Assembly (NCBI RefSeq): GCF_000515335.1
Contig: NZ_KI911563.1
Location: 2,628,255-2,692,254 of the forward strand
Direction of reading: 5' to 3'
DNA length: 64,000 nucleotides
Source of the DNA: Cohnella panacarvi Gsoil 349
GTDB taxonomy: Bacteria > Bacillota > Bacilli > Paenibacillales > Paenibacillaceae
The stretch's first letter is position 1. The number at the start of each line of letters is the position of its first letter. Shown here piece by piece: positions 46,704 to 57,068 of this stretch. Below the pieces are notes generated by a model. The model saw only the letters and a program-made list of their open reading frames with translations, did no database searches and was not told the DNA's origin. The translations under genes were made by a program, and so were the position numbers.

Positions 46704-48725
46704 TTAATTCATTCTGAAATCGATATGGGCCGGCGGCGGATACAGAGCAGCCGCTTGGGCGATAAGCTCATCCGTCATCTCCACGTTGTCCTTCAATGCC
46801 ATTTTGCGAGCCTGATACTTATACCAGAGTTCCACGATTGACTTCTCGCCTTCGCGGAGAGTAGCCACATCCGCGGCAAACAACCGCTCGAGGAATTCAA
46901 AATCGCCATTTTCCAGCGCCAGAGGAGCGACGATAATTTGCACTCGCTGATTCTCTTGAACCGATACCGGCATCGCCCGGTAGACATCCCAGGCTTCGGA
47001 CCGCTTGCCGCATTCGATAAGCAGCTTCACGTATTCATCCGCGAATGCCACGTCCGGGAAGCCGTTCGAAACGTCATGCGCCCATTTCATAAAGGAGAGG
47101 GCTCCCTCCTTGTCTTCCTTGCGCAACAACGCCTCAGCCAGATTGCGGTATACCCAGGCGGACGGACGAATTTGCAGGGAGCGCCTCCACGCTTCGACCG
47201 CTTCCTCTTCGGCTCCTTGTTCGAACAGCATTACGCCAAGATGCATATACGCCGCCCACGACTCATTCCCCTGTTCCGACAGACTTTCCTGGAGCAAGTC
47301 GCGCCACTCGTCCTGCACCATCCAGGAAGCCGGGATCTCTTCAATGCGGCTGTCCGGCAGTCGGCCCTTCTCCAGAAGCTCCAGCCAGATGCTCTGCTCG
47401 GCAGACAAGCTCTCATCTTCGAAACGGAGCCCTGCCGGCGTCGATCGGCCTTCGTTCTTCTCCCGGCGGCGCCGCTCCAACGCGCCCCAGCCCAAGCCTG
47501 TATGCAATACCTGTCCCGGTTCCCGGTCAGCGTAGTTCTTCAGCTTCTCGTGGATGCTGTAGACCTGATCCTCCGGAAGAAGACGATCCACCTCGTTATC
47601 TATATACTCCCGCGCCGCGAGCCAATTCTCCTCATGGGCTTTATTCGCGTCTACATTGGCTACGCCGAACAATTGCGTAAAGTCCCACGCTGTCTCGGCA
47701 GGCTGGTCCAGTCCATGCATCTGCGTCGGCGCCAGTCCAGCTTGAATTTCGAGGTAGTCGCCTTCGCCCGGCTTGGCCAGAAAATCGCACCAACGTCTGC
47801 CGCCGACATGGTTGCCCCAACAGAACACCTTGTGATAGCGTAGCTTCGCTGTCGAACGATCGTACACTAATCGGCCATCCCCATAGACAACCGCTTCCCA
47901 AGGCGCTTTGACCTCTTCCGGGTTCTGGAAGAAGTAGTCGCAAGAGTACGGGAAACGCATCGTATAAGAGGCATCAATATCCGGCGAGACAGGCAAATGA
48001 GGAAGCTGTCCATTGCCAATTACTCCTACACGATTATCCATATAGATTACTTTTTCGGTCGAGGAGAATACGCGCACCTCTTTGGTCTCCTCAACCGCGA
48101 TATTCGTCCACCAGTACATAGGAACGGAATTGGCATTATCGTTCGTGATTCGGACATAGGCGCACAGATGCTCAGAATCGGGCGGAAGGTGAAAGTCGAT
48201 CTGCCAGAACACATTCTTGCAACGTTCATAATCGTAAATCCGGAGAAACTCATGTCCTTCGTCGTCTACAAGCTTCGCTGCATGAAGCGGAGAGCAAGTC
48301 GAGAACGTATGGCCGAATTGCCCGATATTCCACTCGATCCCTCCCGAGAACCATGCGTTCCGGATGGCGAAGTTCGCCGGCTGCATGACGGGATTGCGGA
48401 ACAGAAGCTCCCGATTCGTCCGCTTATCCTTGAGCGAATAGAGTCTGCCGCCGTAGTCGGGTAGAAAAACAGCTTCCAGTATGTTGTTCTCCAGAATAAT
48501 CGTCTTAAGCTTCATCATGCTCTTTTCTCTTGTGTATCTGTCTTGCATGCGATAGGGCAAAACCCTCGTGTTCGTTTCGTAGCCTAGCTTTTCTTTCTGC
48601 TTCTCTGTAAGAGAGCCATCCTCTTTGATGACCTGATCTCTCATTTTGTTCCTGAAGATCGGGAGCGGGTTTTCCCCATTCAGCTCCGCCCCTTCAATAA
48701 GCAATTCGGATTGATAAACGGCCAT
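46704..48725 (-). CDS. DUF5107 domain protein with C-terminal tetratricopeptide repeats
   Basis: 673 residues. The N-terminal ~400 residues match the DUF5107 pattern, a galactose-mutarotase-like beta-supersandwich (FLPDYGGRLYSLKDKRTNRE, GGIEWNIGQFGHTFSTCSPL, VFCWGNHVGGRRW). Residues ~480-670 are helical with TPR-like units (AYMHLGVMLFEQGAEEEAVE, VYRNLAEALLRKEDKEGA). No signal peptide. It is first in the operon with asparaginase and the dehydrogenases and divergent from an AraC gene. It may bind or epimerise a sugar. Confidence 0.82.
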   Translation of the reverse strand: MAVYQSELLIEGAELNGENPLPIFRNKMRDQVIKEDGSLTEKQKEKLGYETNTRVLPYRMQDRYTREKSMMKLKTIILENNILEAVFLPDYGGRLYSLKDKRTNRELLFRNPVMQPANFAIRNAWFSGGIEWNIGQFGHTFSTCSPLHAAKLVDDEGHEFLRIYDYERCKNVFWQIDFHLPPDSEHLCAYVRITNDNANSVPMYWWTNIAVEETKEVRVFSSTEKVIYMDNRVGVIGNGQLPHLPVSPDIDASYTMRFPYSCDYFFQNPEEVKAPWEAVVYGDGRLVYDRSTAKLRYHKVFCWGNHVGGRRWCDFLAKPGEGDYLEIQAGLAPTQMHGLDQPAETAWDFTQLFGVANVDANKAHEENWLAAREYIDNEVDRLLPEDQVYSIHEKLKNYADREPGQVLHTGLGWGALERRRREKNEGRSTPAGLRFEDESLSAEQSIWLELLEKGRLPDSRIEEIPASWMVQDEWRDLLQESLSEQGNESWAAYMHLGVMLFEQGAEEEAVEAWRRSLQIRPSAWVYRNLAEALLRKEDKEGALSFMKWAHDVSNGFPDVAFADEYVKLLIECGKRSEAWDVYRAMPVSVQENQRVQIIVAPLALENGDFEFLERLFAADVATLREGEKSIVELWYKYQARKMALKDNVEMTDELIAQAAALYPPPAHIDFRMN

Positions 48726-48844
48726 GCTCTTTCCCTCCTAGATACTAGATATGCACTTTATTATAATGCTATTATATGATTATCTAATTTAATAGGGATA
48801 ATAATTGCAATATTATGGATTAAATGATTGAAAGGAGAATGGAC

Positions 48845-49687
48845 ATGTATTATTCCGCTTTTCACATCCCCGAGATCGAGGATACGGGAACCGAGAGTAA
48901 ATCCGAGTTTCTCCAAATGAACTGCCTAGGCTACTATGGACATCAGAACATGAAGTCGGAACGCTATCGCAAACACGGAAGAAAAGACTATTTGCTTATC
49001 TACCACCATAAAGGAAAGGCGGTCGCGAGAGTCGGCGGCGTCGATCACGAAATCGGAGACGGCACCGTCGTTCTCTATCGTCCCGGGGAAGAGCAGCTTT
49101 ACCGATTAAGCGACGAACAGCCGAGCGAAAGCTACTGGATCCATTTCACCGGATATGGCGCCGAACAGGTCTTGCGCAGCTTGAACTTGTCCAAAGGAGG
49201 CATCTATCGCACCAAGCAGATGGATGAATACGGTTACCTGTCCAAGATGGCCCGCAATGAAATCCATTCGAAGCGGATCGGATTCGAGTTGAACATTGCC
49301 TCCATCTTGACTCAAATCCTTTGTTTGATTTCGCGGAGCTGCTCGCGAGCCAAGTATACGAAGGAGCAAATCGAACGCAGCGACAGATTCGATCTTTCCG
49401 TCAGCTACTTGCACGCCAACTATGAGAAGCCTCTCACCGTTCCCGAGCTTGCCGAACTCGCCGGTCTCAGCGTCAGCCGGTACATCCACTTGTTCAAGCA
49501 GCTTACAGGATTCACGCCTAAGGATTACTTGGTCCATTTCCGCATTCGCAAAGCGAAGGAGCTGCTGCGCGACACGCAGCTGACGATCCGGCAAATATCG
49601 CTTATCGTCGGCTTCGAGGATCAGTTGTATTTCAGCCGAGTCTACAAGAAAGTGGAGGGTAAGAGCCCGAAGCAGGATCGGGAATGA
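48845..49687 (+). CDS. AraC-family transcriptional regulator
   Basis: 280 residues from the ATG at 48845 (AGGAG 7 nt upstream; longer frames start inside or before that site). N-terminal cupin effector domain (LLIYHHKGKAVARVGGVDHE, VLYRPGEEQLYRLSDE); C-terminal double HTH (LTVPELAELAGLSVSRYIHL and LTIRQISLIVGFEDQLYFSR). It faces the DUF5107 operon across ~120 bp and probably controls it. Confidence 0.9.
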   Translation: MYYSAFHIPEIEDTGTESKSEFLQMNCLGYYGHQNMKSERYRKHGRKDYLLIYHHKGKAVARVGGVDHEIGDGTVVLYRPGEEQLYRLSDEQPSESYWIHFTGYGAEQVLRSLNLSKGGIYRTKQMDEYGYLSKMARNEIHSKRIGFELNIASILTQILCLISRSCSRAKYTKEQIERSDRFDLSVSYLHANYEKPLTVPELAELAGLSVSRYIHLFKQLTGFTPKDYLVHFRIRKAKELLRDTQLTIRQISLIVGFEDQLYFSRVYKKVEGKSPKQDRE

Positions 49688-49693
49688 GACAGC

Positions 49694-50725
49694 TCACGCT
49701 TCCCGCCACAGATACCCGTCTTGGCGGACGTGCAGCGTGCCCTGCGAAGCGGGCGCGCTAATCTCGAACAGGTTCGGCGTTACATGGATTTGGGGCTTGA
49801 TCGTCCACACATCCGTTCCCTTCAAATCGTCGAACGACGTCGTATAAGCGCCATGGGCATGAATCCAGTTCCGTTGCCGGTAGAAGAGCTTGCGAAGCTC
49901 CCATTTCACTTGTTCGTCCGCCGGAAGCTCGAAGCTTTGCTCTTCGTCGCCGAAGTATACGAACGACCACAGCTCCGGCAGATGGATATCGATGAGGCCG
50001 GTCGGCGCCCATACCCAGTTGTATTCGGGATAAGGCTTTCCCGTCGCGGGATCGATACACTTCACATAGCGTCCGTCCTTGACTTCTACGCGCCAATGAA
50101 CCCGCGAGAAATTCATCCGCCATATCTCGCCAAGATCCGGCGTCAGGTGTGCCGGTTGACAGTTATCCACCTCGCATTCGCGCAGCGAATACCAGGGAAT
50201 AGCCAGCTCGAGCGACCAGTAACGGTTGTCCGCCGCCGGATTATTGATTTCCCCTTCCACATGAACGGCGCTCTTCAATCCTTTGATGTCCCAGGATATG
50301 ATCCGGTGCACCCGGTCGCGATTGGGCTTCTCCATCAGCAAATCCCATACCGTGCCCAGCGCGTTCATCTCCAGCTCGTAATACCGGTGCGTCGTATCTT
50401 GCGGCGCCATGAACACTTCGAAATCGTTGTCTACGAATATGATCGCATCGCGTTCGGTGACGGTGGCCCAGATCTCATCGTCCCAAAGCTTGGCGCCGAC
50501 GTACAGGTAATCCTCGTCCCAGAGCATCTTGGCCTGGGTGCGCTTGAATGGACGCGGCATCGAGTCGCCTTCGATGTCTTGGAAATCCTCGATCCACTCG
50601 CCCTGCTCCCAGAAAGGCTTGTCCAGCCGCCCGTCGGGTTCTCCCAGCTTCATACGGGTTTTACGGCAAATATAGCGAGGGGGATTGAAATCGATAATCG
50701 GAATTTTTACAGGTGGCATTGGCAT
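49694..50725 (-). CDS. CBM9-like carbohydrate-binding protein, intracellular
   Basis: 343 residues. The CBM9/DOMON-like sandwich is visible: DGRLDKPFWEQGEWIEDF, AKMLWDEDYLYVGAKLWDDE, DNDFEVFMAPQDTTHRYYEL, WSLELAIPWYSL and WRMNFSRVHWR. No signal peptide or TM helix. It is the last gene of the inositol operon (53 bp after iolD). Such proteins near sugar operons may bind the substrate or a product; no enzyme activity is evident. Confidence 0.8.
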   Translation of the reverse strand: MPMPPVKIPIIDFNPPRYICRKTRMKLGEPDGRLDKPFWEQGEWIEDFQDIEGDSMPRPFKRTQAKMLWDEDYLYVGAKLWDDEIWATVTERDAIIFVDNDFEVFMAPQDTTHRYYELEMNALGTVWDLLMEKPNRDRVHRIISWDIKGLKSAVHVEGEINNPAADNRYWSLELAIPWYSLRECEVDNCQPAHLTPDLGEIWRMNFSRVHWRVEVKDGRYVKCIDPATGKPYPEYNWVWAPTGLIDIHLPELWSFVYFGDEEQSFELPADEQVKWELRKLFYRQRNWIHAHGAYTTSFDDLKGTDVWTIKPQIHVTPNLFEISAPASQGTLHVRQDGYLWREA

Positions 50726-50777
50726 ATGACCACTTCCTTCGCTCTGAGTAAATTAATCATATGAATACTTGGCTCGC

Positions 50778-52658
50778 CTAATACTTCCGAGCCGTCCCCA
50801 ACTTGCTCCGAAGCCCTTCGTACGATCGGCGCACGCGTTCGCTCTCCGACACTTCGGCTACGCCTACGTGCCACCAGGAATCGTAGCCGTCCGTATTCGT
50901 TCCGGGCAGCACATGAATGTGAATCAGCGTGCTGACCGTCTCGCGCTGCGCAAGCCGCAGCGCTTCCTCCAGTTGTTCCGCGGAGGCGGCGGTATAAGCC
51001 CTCGCCCCCAAGCTGCGGGCGTGAGCGGCGAAATCAATCGGCATGAAGCTGCCGTCCAGCCGTCCGGCTTCCGTCTCCCGCATGCGAAACTCGTTGCCGT
51101 AACCGCTGCTCCCGTGGCCGCGCTGCAGATTATGAATGCACTGAAAGCCATGATTATCGAATAACAGCACCGTAATCTTGCGGTTTTCCTGCAGGCTTGT
51201 CACCAGCTCGGAATGCAGCATCAGATAGCTGCCGTCCCCAACAAGCGAATACACGTTGCGCTCCGGATGAGCCAGCTTGACGCCGAGAGCGCCGGACACT
51301 TCATAGCCCATGCAGGAAAAGCCATACTCCATATGATACGTATCGGGTTCTCTGACACGCCATAGCCGATGCAGATCGCCAGGAAGGCTGCCTGCCGCGC
51401 AGACGATGACGTCGCTATCTCCGACGAAGCCATTAATGACTCCAAGCGCCCGCGTCTGCGCAAGTCCATCGCTGCGTTCGATCGTATACAGCCGATCGAC
51501 CTCGGCGTCCCACTCCCACTTCAGTCGCAGCAGCTCACCCGCCTCGTAGCCTGCGCTGTAGCCGTCCCGACGGAGCGCTTCGCCGAGCGCGGTCAACCCT
51601 TCCCGGGCGTCTGCCGTTATGGCTGCCGCGTTCAGCTTGATCGCGTCCGCCTGGCAAATGTTGATCGCGACGAACTCAACATCCGGATTGCGAAACGCCG
51701 TCTTCGATTCCGTCGTGAAATCCGCCAACCGCGTGCCGACGGCAATAACCGCATCCGCTTCGCGGAGCAGCCGGTTCGCCGCAAGCGTGCCGGTGACGCC
51801 GCCGCCGCCCATGGCCAGCGGATGGTCCCATGCCATTGCGCTCTTGCCGGCCTGCGTCTCCACGACCGGAATGCCGAACGTCTCCGCGAACTTCCGAAGC
51901 TCATCGACGGCCTGCGAATAATGGACGCCGCCGCCGCAGATGAGAACCGGCTTCCGCTTCCCGCGAAGCACAGAGGCCGCACGCTCGATCGCGGACGCGG
52001 CGGCAGGCCGCCGGTCGATCACATACACGCGTTCGGCGAAGAAGTCCAGCGGGTAATCATACGCTTCACACTGCACATCCTGCGGCAAGCAGAGCGTCAC
52101 CGCGCCCGTATCCGCCGGATCGGTCAACACCCGCATCGCCTGGATCGCCGCGGACATTAGCTGCTCCGGACGCACGATACGATCCCAATATTTACTGACC
52201 GGCTTGAACGCGTCATTGGCCGTAATGGTGTAGTCCAGCGGATACTCGATCTGCTGCAGAACGGGATCGGGCTGTCTTGACGCGAATGTATCTCCCGGCA
52301 GGAACAGCACCGGAATGCGGTTGACCGTCGCCGTCCCCGCCGCCGTCACCATATTCAGCGCCCCGGGCCCGATCGACGAGGTGCAGGCGAACGTCTGCAG
52401 CCGGTTCTGCTGCTTGGCGAAGGCGATGGCGGCATTAGCCATGCCCTGCTCGTTTTTTCCCTGAACGAACAGAAAACCGTCCTTCGCATGCTCCTCATGC
52501 ATCTGCTCCAGCGCTTGGCCGATTCCCGTCACGTTGCCGTGTCCGAAAATGCCCATTACGCCCTTAAAAAACTTGTGCCGCCGACCGTCAATCGAAATAT
52601 ACTGCTTATTCAGAAAGGCGACCAAAGCCTGGGACATCGTTAAAGTGACCGTTTCCAA
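50778..52658 (-). CDS. iolD: 3D-(3,5/4)-trihydroxycyclohexane-1,2-dione hydrolase
   Basis: 626 residues, ThDP-dependent. It cleaves the ring of the diketo intermediate in myo-inositol catabolism. PYR domain with ALEQMHEEHAKDGFLFVQGKNEQ; C-terminal ThDP/Mg site in SLVGDGSYLMLHSELVTSLQ (GDG...N motif). The TTG start at 52658 has AGGAGG 8 nt upstream. It follows iolA by 15 bp. The assignment is strong from the operon and family length (~640). Confidence 0.93.
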   Translation of the reverse strand: METVTLTMSQALVAFLNKQYISIDGRRHKFFKGVMGIFGHGNVTGIGQALEQMHEEHAKDGFLFVQGKNEQGMANAAIAFAKQQNRLQTFACTSSIGPGALNMVTAAGTATVNRIPVLFLPGDTFASRQPDPVLQQIEYPLDYTITANDAFKPVSKYWDRIVRPEQLMSAAIQAMRVLTDPADTGAVTLCLPQDVQCEAYDYPLDFFAERVYVIDRRPAAASAIERAASVLRGKRKPVLICGGGVHYSQAVDELRKFAETFGIPVVETQAGKSAMAWDHPLAMGGGGVTGTLAANRLLREADAVIAVGTRLADFTTESKTAFRNPDVEFVAINICQADAIKLNAAAITADAREGLTALGEALRRDGYSAGYEAGELLRLKWEWDAEVDRLYTIERSDGLAQTRALGVINGFVGDSDVIVCAAGSLPGDLHRLWRVREPDTYHMEYGFSCMGYEVSGALGVKLAHPERNVYSLVGDGSYLMLHSELVTSLQENRKITVLLFDNHGFQCIHNLQRGHGSSGYGNEFRMRETEAGRLDGSFMPIDFAAHARSLGARAYTAASAEQLEEALRLAQRETVSTLIHIHVLPGTNTDGYDSWWHVGVAEVSESERVRRSYEGLRSKLGTARKY

Positions 52659-52673
52659 TCGAACAACCTCCTT

Positions 52674-54134
52674 CTAGCTTCGAGCGACGACCATTTTTTT
52701 CCTCGTATAGAACTCTACCCCGTCCTTGCCGTTCGCGTGCAGGTCGCCATAGAACGATTTCTTGTAGCCGGAGAAAGGGAAGAATGCCATCGGCGCGGGA
52801 ACGCCTACGTTCACCCCTAGCATGCCGGCGTCCATCGTTTCGCGAAATTCCCGTATCGCCTTCGCGCTGTCGGTAAAGATGCACCCGCCGTTGGCGAACT
52901 CGGAGCGGTTCGCTATGGCTACCGCGTCCTCAAGCGAATCGGCGCGGACGATCGAAAGCACGGGCGCGAATATTTCGTCGCTCCACACCGTTGATCCCGG
53001 CTGCACTCGGTCAAGAATCGTCGGGCCGACGAAGTAGCCCGGACCGTCGCACGCCGCGGATTCTCGGCCGTCAAGCAGCAGCTCCGCGCCTTCGGCGCAT
53101 CCCTTGTCGATGTATTGCAGCGTACGCGCTTTGTGCGATTCGCGGATAACCGGGCCGAGGAACACCTTGTCGTCCATTCCGTTGCCGATCGTGATGGCTT
53201 TGGCCGATTCCACAAGACGAGGAATAAGCTCGTCAGCCGCGCTGCCGACAGTAACGACGACGGAGCATGCCATGCAGCGCTCCCCTGCGGACCCGAATGC
53301 GGCGTTAATAATTTCCTTGGCCGTGAGCTGCATATTGGCATCGGGCATGACGATCGTATGGTTCTTCGCGCCTCCGAGCGCCTGCACCCGTTTGCCGTTC
53401 GCGGCGGCCGTCTTGTATACATACTCCGCGACAGGCTGCGAACCGACGAAGGAAACGGCCGCGACATGCGGATGCTCAAGCAGTCCGTTCACGACGTCAT
53501 GCGCGCCATGGACGATGTTCAAGACGCCATTCGGCAGGCCCGCTTCCGCGAACAGCTCGGCCAGGCGATTAGCCAGCAGAGGCGTGCGTTCCGACGGCTT
53601 CAGCACGAAGGTGTTGCCGCAAGCGATCGCAAGCGGGAACATCCAGCACGGCACCATCATCGGGAAGTTGAACGGCGTAATGCCCCCGACGACCCCGACC
53701 GGGTAGCGGTACATCGCGGACTCCAGTCCCGTCGCGATGTCAGGCAGTACACTGCCCATCATGAGCGTTGGCGCACCGGCGGCGAACTCGACGCATTCGA
53801 TTCCCCTCTGGACTTCCCCGTACGCCTCTGCATAGCTCTTGCCGTTCTCGGCTGTAATGAGCTCGGCCAGTTGCTTCCAATTTTGCACGAGAAGCTGCTG
53901 ATAGGCGAACAAGATACGCGCTCGGCGCGGTACGGCCGTTCGCTTCCAGTCCTCCGACGCTTGTTTCGCCGCCTGTACGGCAGCATCCAGATCCTCGCGG
54001 TTGGAGATGGGCACGATCGCCAGCGCCTCTCCCGTTGCGGGGTTCGGCACGATCTCCGTTCGTCCGGATGATGCGTCCACCCAATTTCCGCCGATGTAGT
54101 TTTGCAGTCGTTTCGCTTCTTTAACTTCTCCCAC
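52674..54134 (-). CDS. iolA: (Methyl)malonate-semialdehyde dehydrogenase (CoA-acylating)
   Basis: 486 residues. Aldehyde dehydrogenase fold: NAD site [20 protein letters not shown], nucleophile Cys in [15 protein letters not shown], and [19 protein letters not shown] near the end. It converts malonate semialdehyde, the last C3 product of inositol breakdown, to acetyl-CoA. Between iolD and iolC in one operon. Confidence 0.93.
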   Translation of the reverse strand: MGEVKEAKRLQNYIGGNWVDASSGRTEIVPNPATGEALAIVPISNREDLDAAVQAAKQASEDWKRTAVPRRARILFAYQQLLVQNWKQLAELITAENGKSYAEAYGEVQRGIECVEFAAGAPTLMMGSVLPDIATGLESAMYRYPVGVVGGITPFNFPMMVPCWMFPLAIACGNTFVLKPSERTPLLANRLAELFAEAGLPNGVLNIVHGAHDVVNGLLEHPHVAAVSFVGSQPVAEYVYKTAAANGKRVQALGGAKNHTIVMPDANMQLTAKEIINAAFGSAGERCMACSVVVTVGSAADELIPRLVESAKAITIGNGMDDKVFLGPVIRESHKARTLQYIDKGCAEGAELLLDGRESAACDGPGYFVGPTILDRVQPGSTVWSDEIFAPVLSIVRADSLEDAVAIANRSEFANGGCIFTDSAKAIREFRETMDAGMLGVNVGVPAPMAFFPFSGYKKSFYGDLHANGKDGVEFYTRKKMVVARS

Positions 54135-54159
54135 TTGATCTTCCCCCGTTATTGTTGTA

Positions 54160-55155
54160 CTAGGTCGCCCCGTGAGTTCTCAACACTTGCTCGATCTGCT
54201 CCACGGTCGGCATGGCGTCGGAACAGCTGTGGCTCGCAACAACGATCGATGCGGCCGCGCTGCCGTAGGTCTGACAGCGGTCCACGCTCCAGCCTTGCAG
54301 AAGACCATACAGGAATGCGCCTGCGAACGAATCGCCTGCACCGAACGTCTTGACCACCTCGGCCGGAAACGTTCTGCCAGGGTACACGCCGCCGTCGCGC
54401 GTATAGGCCGTCGATCCGGCGCCGCCGCGCTTGACGAGCACGAGCTGCGCGTGATGCTTCAACCATGCGTCGGCCGTCTCCGCATCTTTGCGCGGATGGT
54501 CGATCACGTTGCCTTCCAGAATGTCGAATTCTTCCCGCCCGCCGAAGATCACATCGCTCTTCTCCGCAACAAGCTTGCAATAGACGGATGTTTCTTCGCG
54601 CGACTTCCAGGTATACGCCCGATAGTCAATATCGAAGATGACGACCGTACCATGCTTGCGCGCCAGCTCCAGCGCGCGGAATACCGCCTCTCGCGACGGG
54701 CTCTTAGCCAGTGCCGTGCCGGAGATGAGCAGCGCCTTAGCGCTCCGGATATCCTCTTCCTGCACGTCGTCCGTCTCCAGCAACAGATCCGCAACGTTGT
54801 CGCGGTACATCAGAATGCTGCAATCCGTCGGCGATTTGATTTCCGTGAAGGCAAGACCCGTCACGCTGCCTGAAGTGTCGGTAACCATCATTGAGGTATC
54901 GATGCCGTTCCTGCGCATGTAATTGACGATAAACCGGCCATGCTGATCGTTCGCTACCCGGCCGATAAAGCCGGTCTTCATTCCGAGTCTGGACAGCGCG
55001 ATCGTGATATTGGCCGGCGAGCCGCCGACATACTTCGTAAACGTCCTCGTCTCCTCCATCGGCCGGTGAATTTCGTTCGCATTCAGATCGATGCACGCTC
55101 TTCCCAGACCGATCAAGTCAAGCTGTCTATCTGCAGCAAAATGTATGCCGTTCAT
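54160..55155 (-). CDS. iolC: 5-dehydro-2-deoxygluconokinase
   Basis: 331 residues, PfkB/ribokinase family. Substrate region [15 protein letters not shown] and [24 protein letters not shown]/anion-hole and catalytic Asp in [19 protein letters not shown]. It phosphorylates 2-deoxy-5-keto-gluconate. The next pathway enzyme (aldolase, iolJ) is not in the window. Confidence 0.93.
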   Translation of the reverse strand: MNGIHFAADRQLDLIGLGRACIDLNANEIHRPMEETRTFTKYVGGSPANITIALSRLGMKTGFIGRVANDQHGRFIVNYMRRNGIDTSMMVTDTSGSVTGLAFTEIKSPTDCSILMYRDNVADLLLETDDVQEEDIRSAKALLISGTALAKSPSREAVFRALELARKHGTVVIFDIDYRAYTWKSREETSVYCKLVAEKSDVIFGGREEFDILEGNVIDHPRKDAETADAWLKHHAQLVLVKRGGAGSTAYTRDGGVYPGRTFPAEVVKTFGAGDSFAGAFLYGLLQGWSVDRCQTYGSAAASIVVASHSCSDAMPTVEQIEQVLRTHGAT

Positions 55156-55194
55156 GAACTCCGGCTCCCTTCTCCTTATCTCCCAACCGCTTCT

Positions 55195-56010
55195 CTACGA
55201 GTCCCGGGCCTTGAATAACCAAGCGTGCTGCGGATCGTTGTGGAACTTCCACGTCCGAACGGGACCGGCCATGACGTTCAAGTAATAGACGTCGTAGCCC
55301 GGAGGCGCCGAGACGGGATGATAGCCGCGCGGCACCAGAACCGCTTCGCCGTCTCGCGGCGCGACCGCCACGTCAAGCGATCCGTCGTCGGTATAGATCC
55401 GCTGAACGGCAAATCCGTACCCCGGGTTTACCTTGTAGTAATACGTCTCCTCCAGCAGAGACTCGTCCGGGAGCGCATCCCGATCGTGCTTGTGCGGAGG
55501 ATAGCTGGACCAGTGCCCTGCCGGCGTAAAGACTTCGACGACCAGCAAGCTGTCCGCCTGCTCCGTCTCCGGCAGAATATTGTGGATAATGCGCTCCATA
55601 TGCCCATAGCCGCGCAGCTCAACGCCAACCTGATCGGGCCCTATTAGCCGCGCTTCGAAGGTGCCTTCGCCCGGAGCCGAGCATACCGCCAGCTCCGTGT
55701 GCGTAATCGCCTCGACCTCGACTTCATCGCCCGACGGGATATAGACGGAGTAGGGCGGAATCCGCTCGAATACGGACTGTCTTCCTCCGATTGCCGCCCA
55801 ATGCTTGTTGGCCGTCTTTACGTTCGCCGTACCGGCGAGCAGAACGAGGCATAACTCCCGGCTGCCCGTCTCGCATCGATAGGTCTGACCCGGCTCAAGC
55901 ACGTACACCTGGAATCCGACATAGCTCCATCCGGCGCTCTCGGGCGTGATGGTTAACACGTTCCCGTCCTCCGCAGGCTTCTTGCGCGCCGGAACAACAA
56001 ATTCGCTCAT
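55195..56010 (-). CDS. iolB: 5-deoxy-glucuronate isomerase
   Basis: 271 residues from the ATG at 56010 (GAAGAGGTG upstream); the longer open frame to 56139 runs into iolG. Bicupin with the metal-binding signature TPAGHWSSYPPHKHD and a second set ending GYHPVSAPPGYDVYYLNVMAG. It isomerises 5-deoxy-glucuronate to 2-deoxy-5-keto-gluconate. Five base pairs after iolG. Confidence 0.93.
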   Translation of the reverse strand: MSEFVVPARKKPAEDGNVLTITPESAGWSYVGFQVYVLEPGQTYRCETGSRELCLVLLAGTANVKTANKHWAAIGGRQSVFERIPPYSVYIPSGDEVEVEAITHTELAVCSAPGEGTFEARLIGPDQVGVELRGYGHMERIIHNILPETEQADSLLVVEVFTPAGHWSSYPPHKHDRDALPDESLLEETYYYKVNPGYGFAVQRIYTDDGSLDVAVAPRDGEAVLVPRGYHPVSAPPGYDVYYLNVMAGPVRTWKFHNDPQHAWLFKARDS

Positions 56011-56015
56011 TGCGG

Positions 56016-57026
56016 TTACACCTCTTCCAAGCGAACGGGTTTGCCTTCCAGCAGCGACCTCTTGGCGGCATGCGCGATCAGCTCCGCCTTTAACCCGTCC
56101 TTCCCATCGACGGACACGGGCTTGCCGCCGCGAACGCAATCCGCGAATTGCTTCACTTCTTCGATATAAGCTTGTTGATAGCGTTCCAGGAAGAACAGCA
56201 GCGGCTTGTCGCTCCGCACCCCGGCTTCGGTCACGAGCTCGGCGCTGTTCGGGTAGTCGTTCCTGACCGTCGCGCAGCCGCCCGAACCGAACACTTCAAC
56301 TCGCTGGTCGTAGCCGTATACGGCTTTGCGGCTATTGTCGATGATGCCGAGCGACCCGTTCGCGAACGTCAGCGTGACGACCGCCGTATCGATATCGCCC
56401 AACTCCCGGAACACCGGGTCGACGAGTACCGCTCCTTTCGCATATACCTCGACGACTTCGCTGCCCGCTAGATACCGCGCCATGTCAAAGTCGTGGATCG
56501 CCATGTCCATGAACAGGCCGCCGGACACTTGTATATATTCGGGCGACGGCGGATAAGGGTCGCGCGATGTAATCTTGATCAGATGCGGACTGCCGACTTG
56601 TCCCTCTTCTACCATCTCCTTCACTCGCCGGAAGTTATGGTCGAATCGGCGATTGAACCCGACCTGCAGCTGCACGCCTGCCGCCTCGACGGCTTCCAAC
56701 GCTTGCCGTGTCTGTTCCGGGTCGAAGCTGAGCGGTTTTTCGCAGAAAATGTGCTTGCCCGCTTGAGCTGCCTCTATAATCACCTGTACGTGCGTATTCG
56801 TAGACGAACAGACGAATACGGCGTCGATCCCGCTATCCTGCACGATTTCCCGGTAATCCGCCGTAACGCTGGGGATGCCCATCTCTGCAGCCCACTCTTT
56901 CAACGAATCGTTCAACATCAGATCGGATACGGCGGCCACTTCCAGCCCCGTCATACGAATCATATTTTCCACGTGTAATTTGCCGATGCGGCCGGCGCCG
57001 ATGACGCCTATTCTCAACATTTCCAT
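56016..57026 (-). CDS. iolG: myo-inositol 2-dehydrogenase
   Basis: 336 residues, Gfo/Idh/MocA fold. NAD site IGVIGAGRIGKLHVENM, EKP motif IFCEKPLSFDPEQ, catalytic block GGLFMDMAIHDFDMARYLAG. It performs the first oxidation of myo-inositol to 2-keto-inositol (scyllo-inosose). GAAAGGAG precedes the start. Confidence 0.93.
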   Translation of the reverse strand: MEMLRIGVIGAGRIGKLHVENMIRMTGLEVAAVSDLMLNDSLKEWAAEMGIPSVTADYREIVQDSGIDAVFVCSSTNTHVQVIIEAAQAGKHIFCEKPLSFDPEQTRQALEAVEAAGVQLQVGFNRRFDHNFRRVKEMVEEGQVGSPHLIKITSRDPYPPSPEYIQVSGGLFMDMAIHDFDMARYLAGSEVVEVYAKGAVLVDPVFRELGDIDTAVVTLTFANGSLGIIDNSRKAVYGYDQRVEVFGSGGCATVRNDYPNSAELVTEAGVRSDKPLLFFLERYQQAYIEEVKQFADCVRGGKPVSVDGKDGLKAELIAHAAKRSLLEGKPVRLEEV

Positions 57027-57068
57027 TGCGGCTCCTTTCGGGAATAGAGCGAATGTAAGATGCCATCC

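Noticed and set aside
53115-54071. 318-codon open frame on the plus strand
   Set aside because: Antisense shadow of iolA, whose catalytic motifs are unmistakable.
55195-56139. Long form of iolB starting at 56139
   Set aside because: The extra 43 residues overlap iolG and are Arg-rich without similarity; the ATG at 56010 has a good ribosome site.
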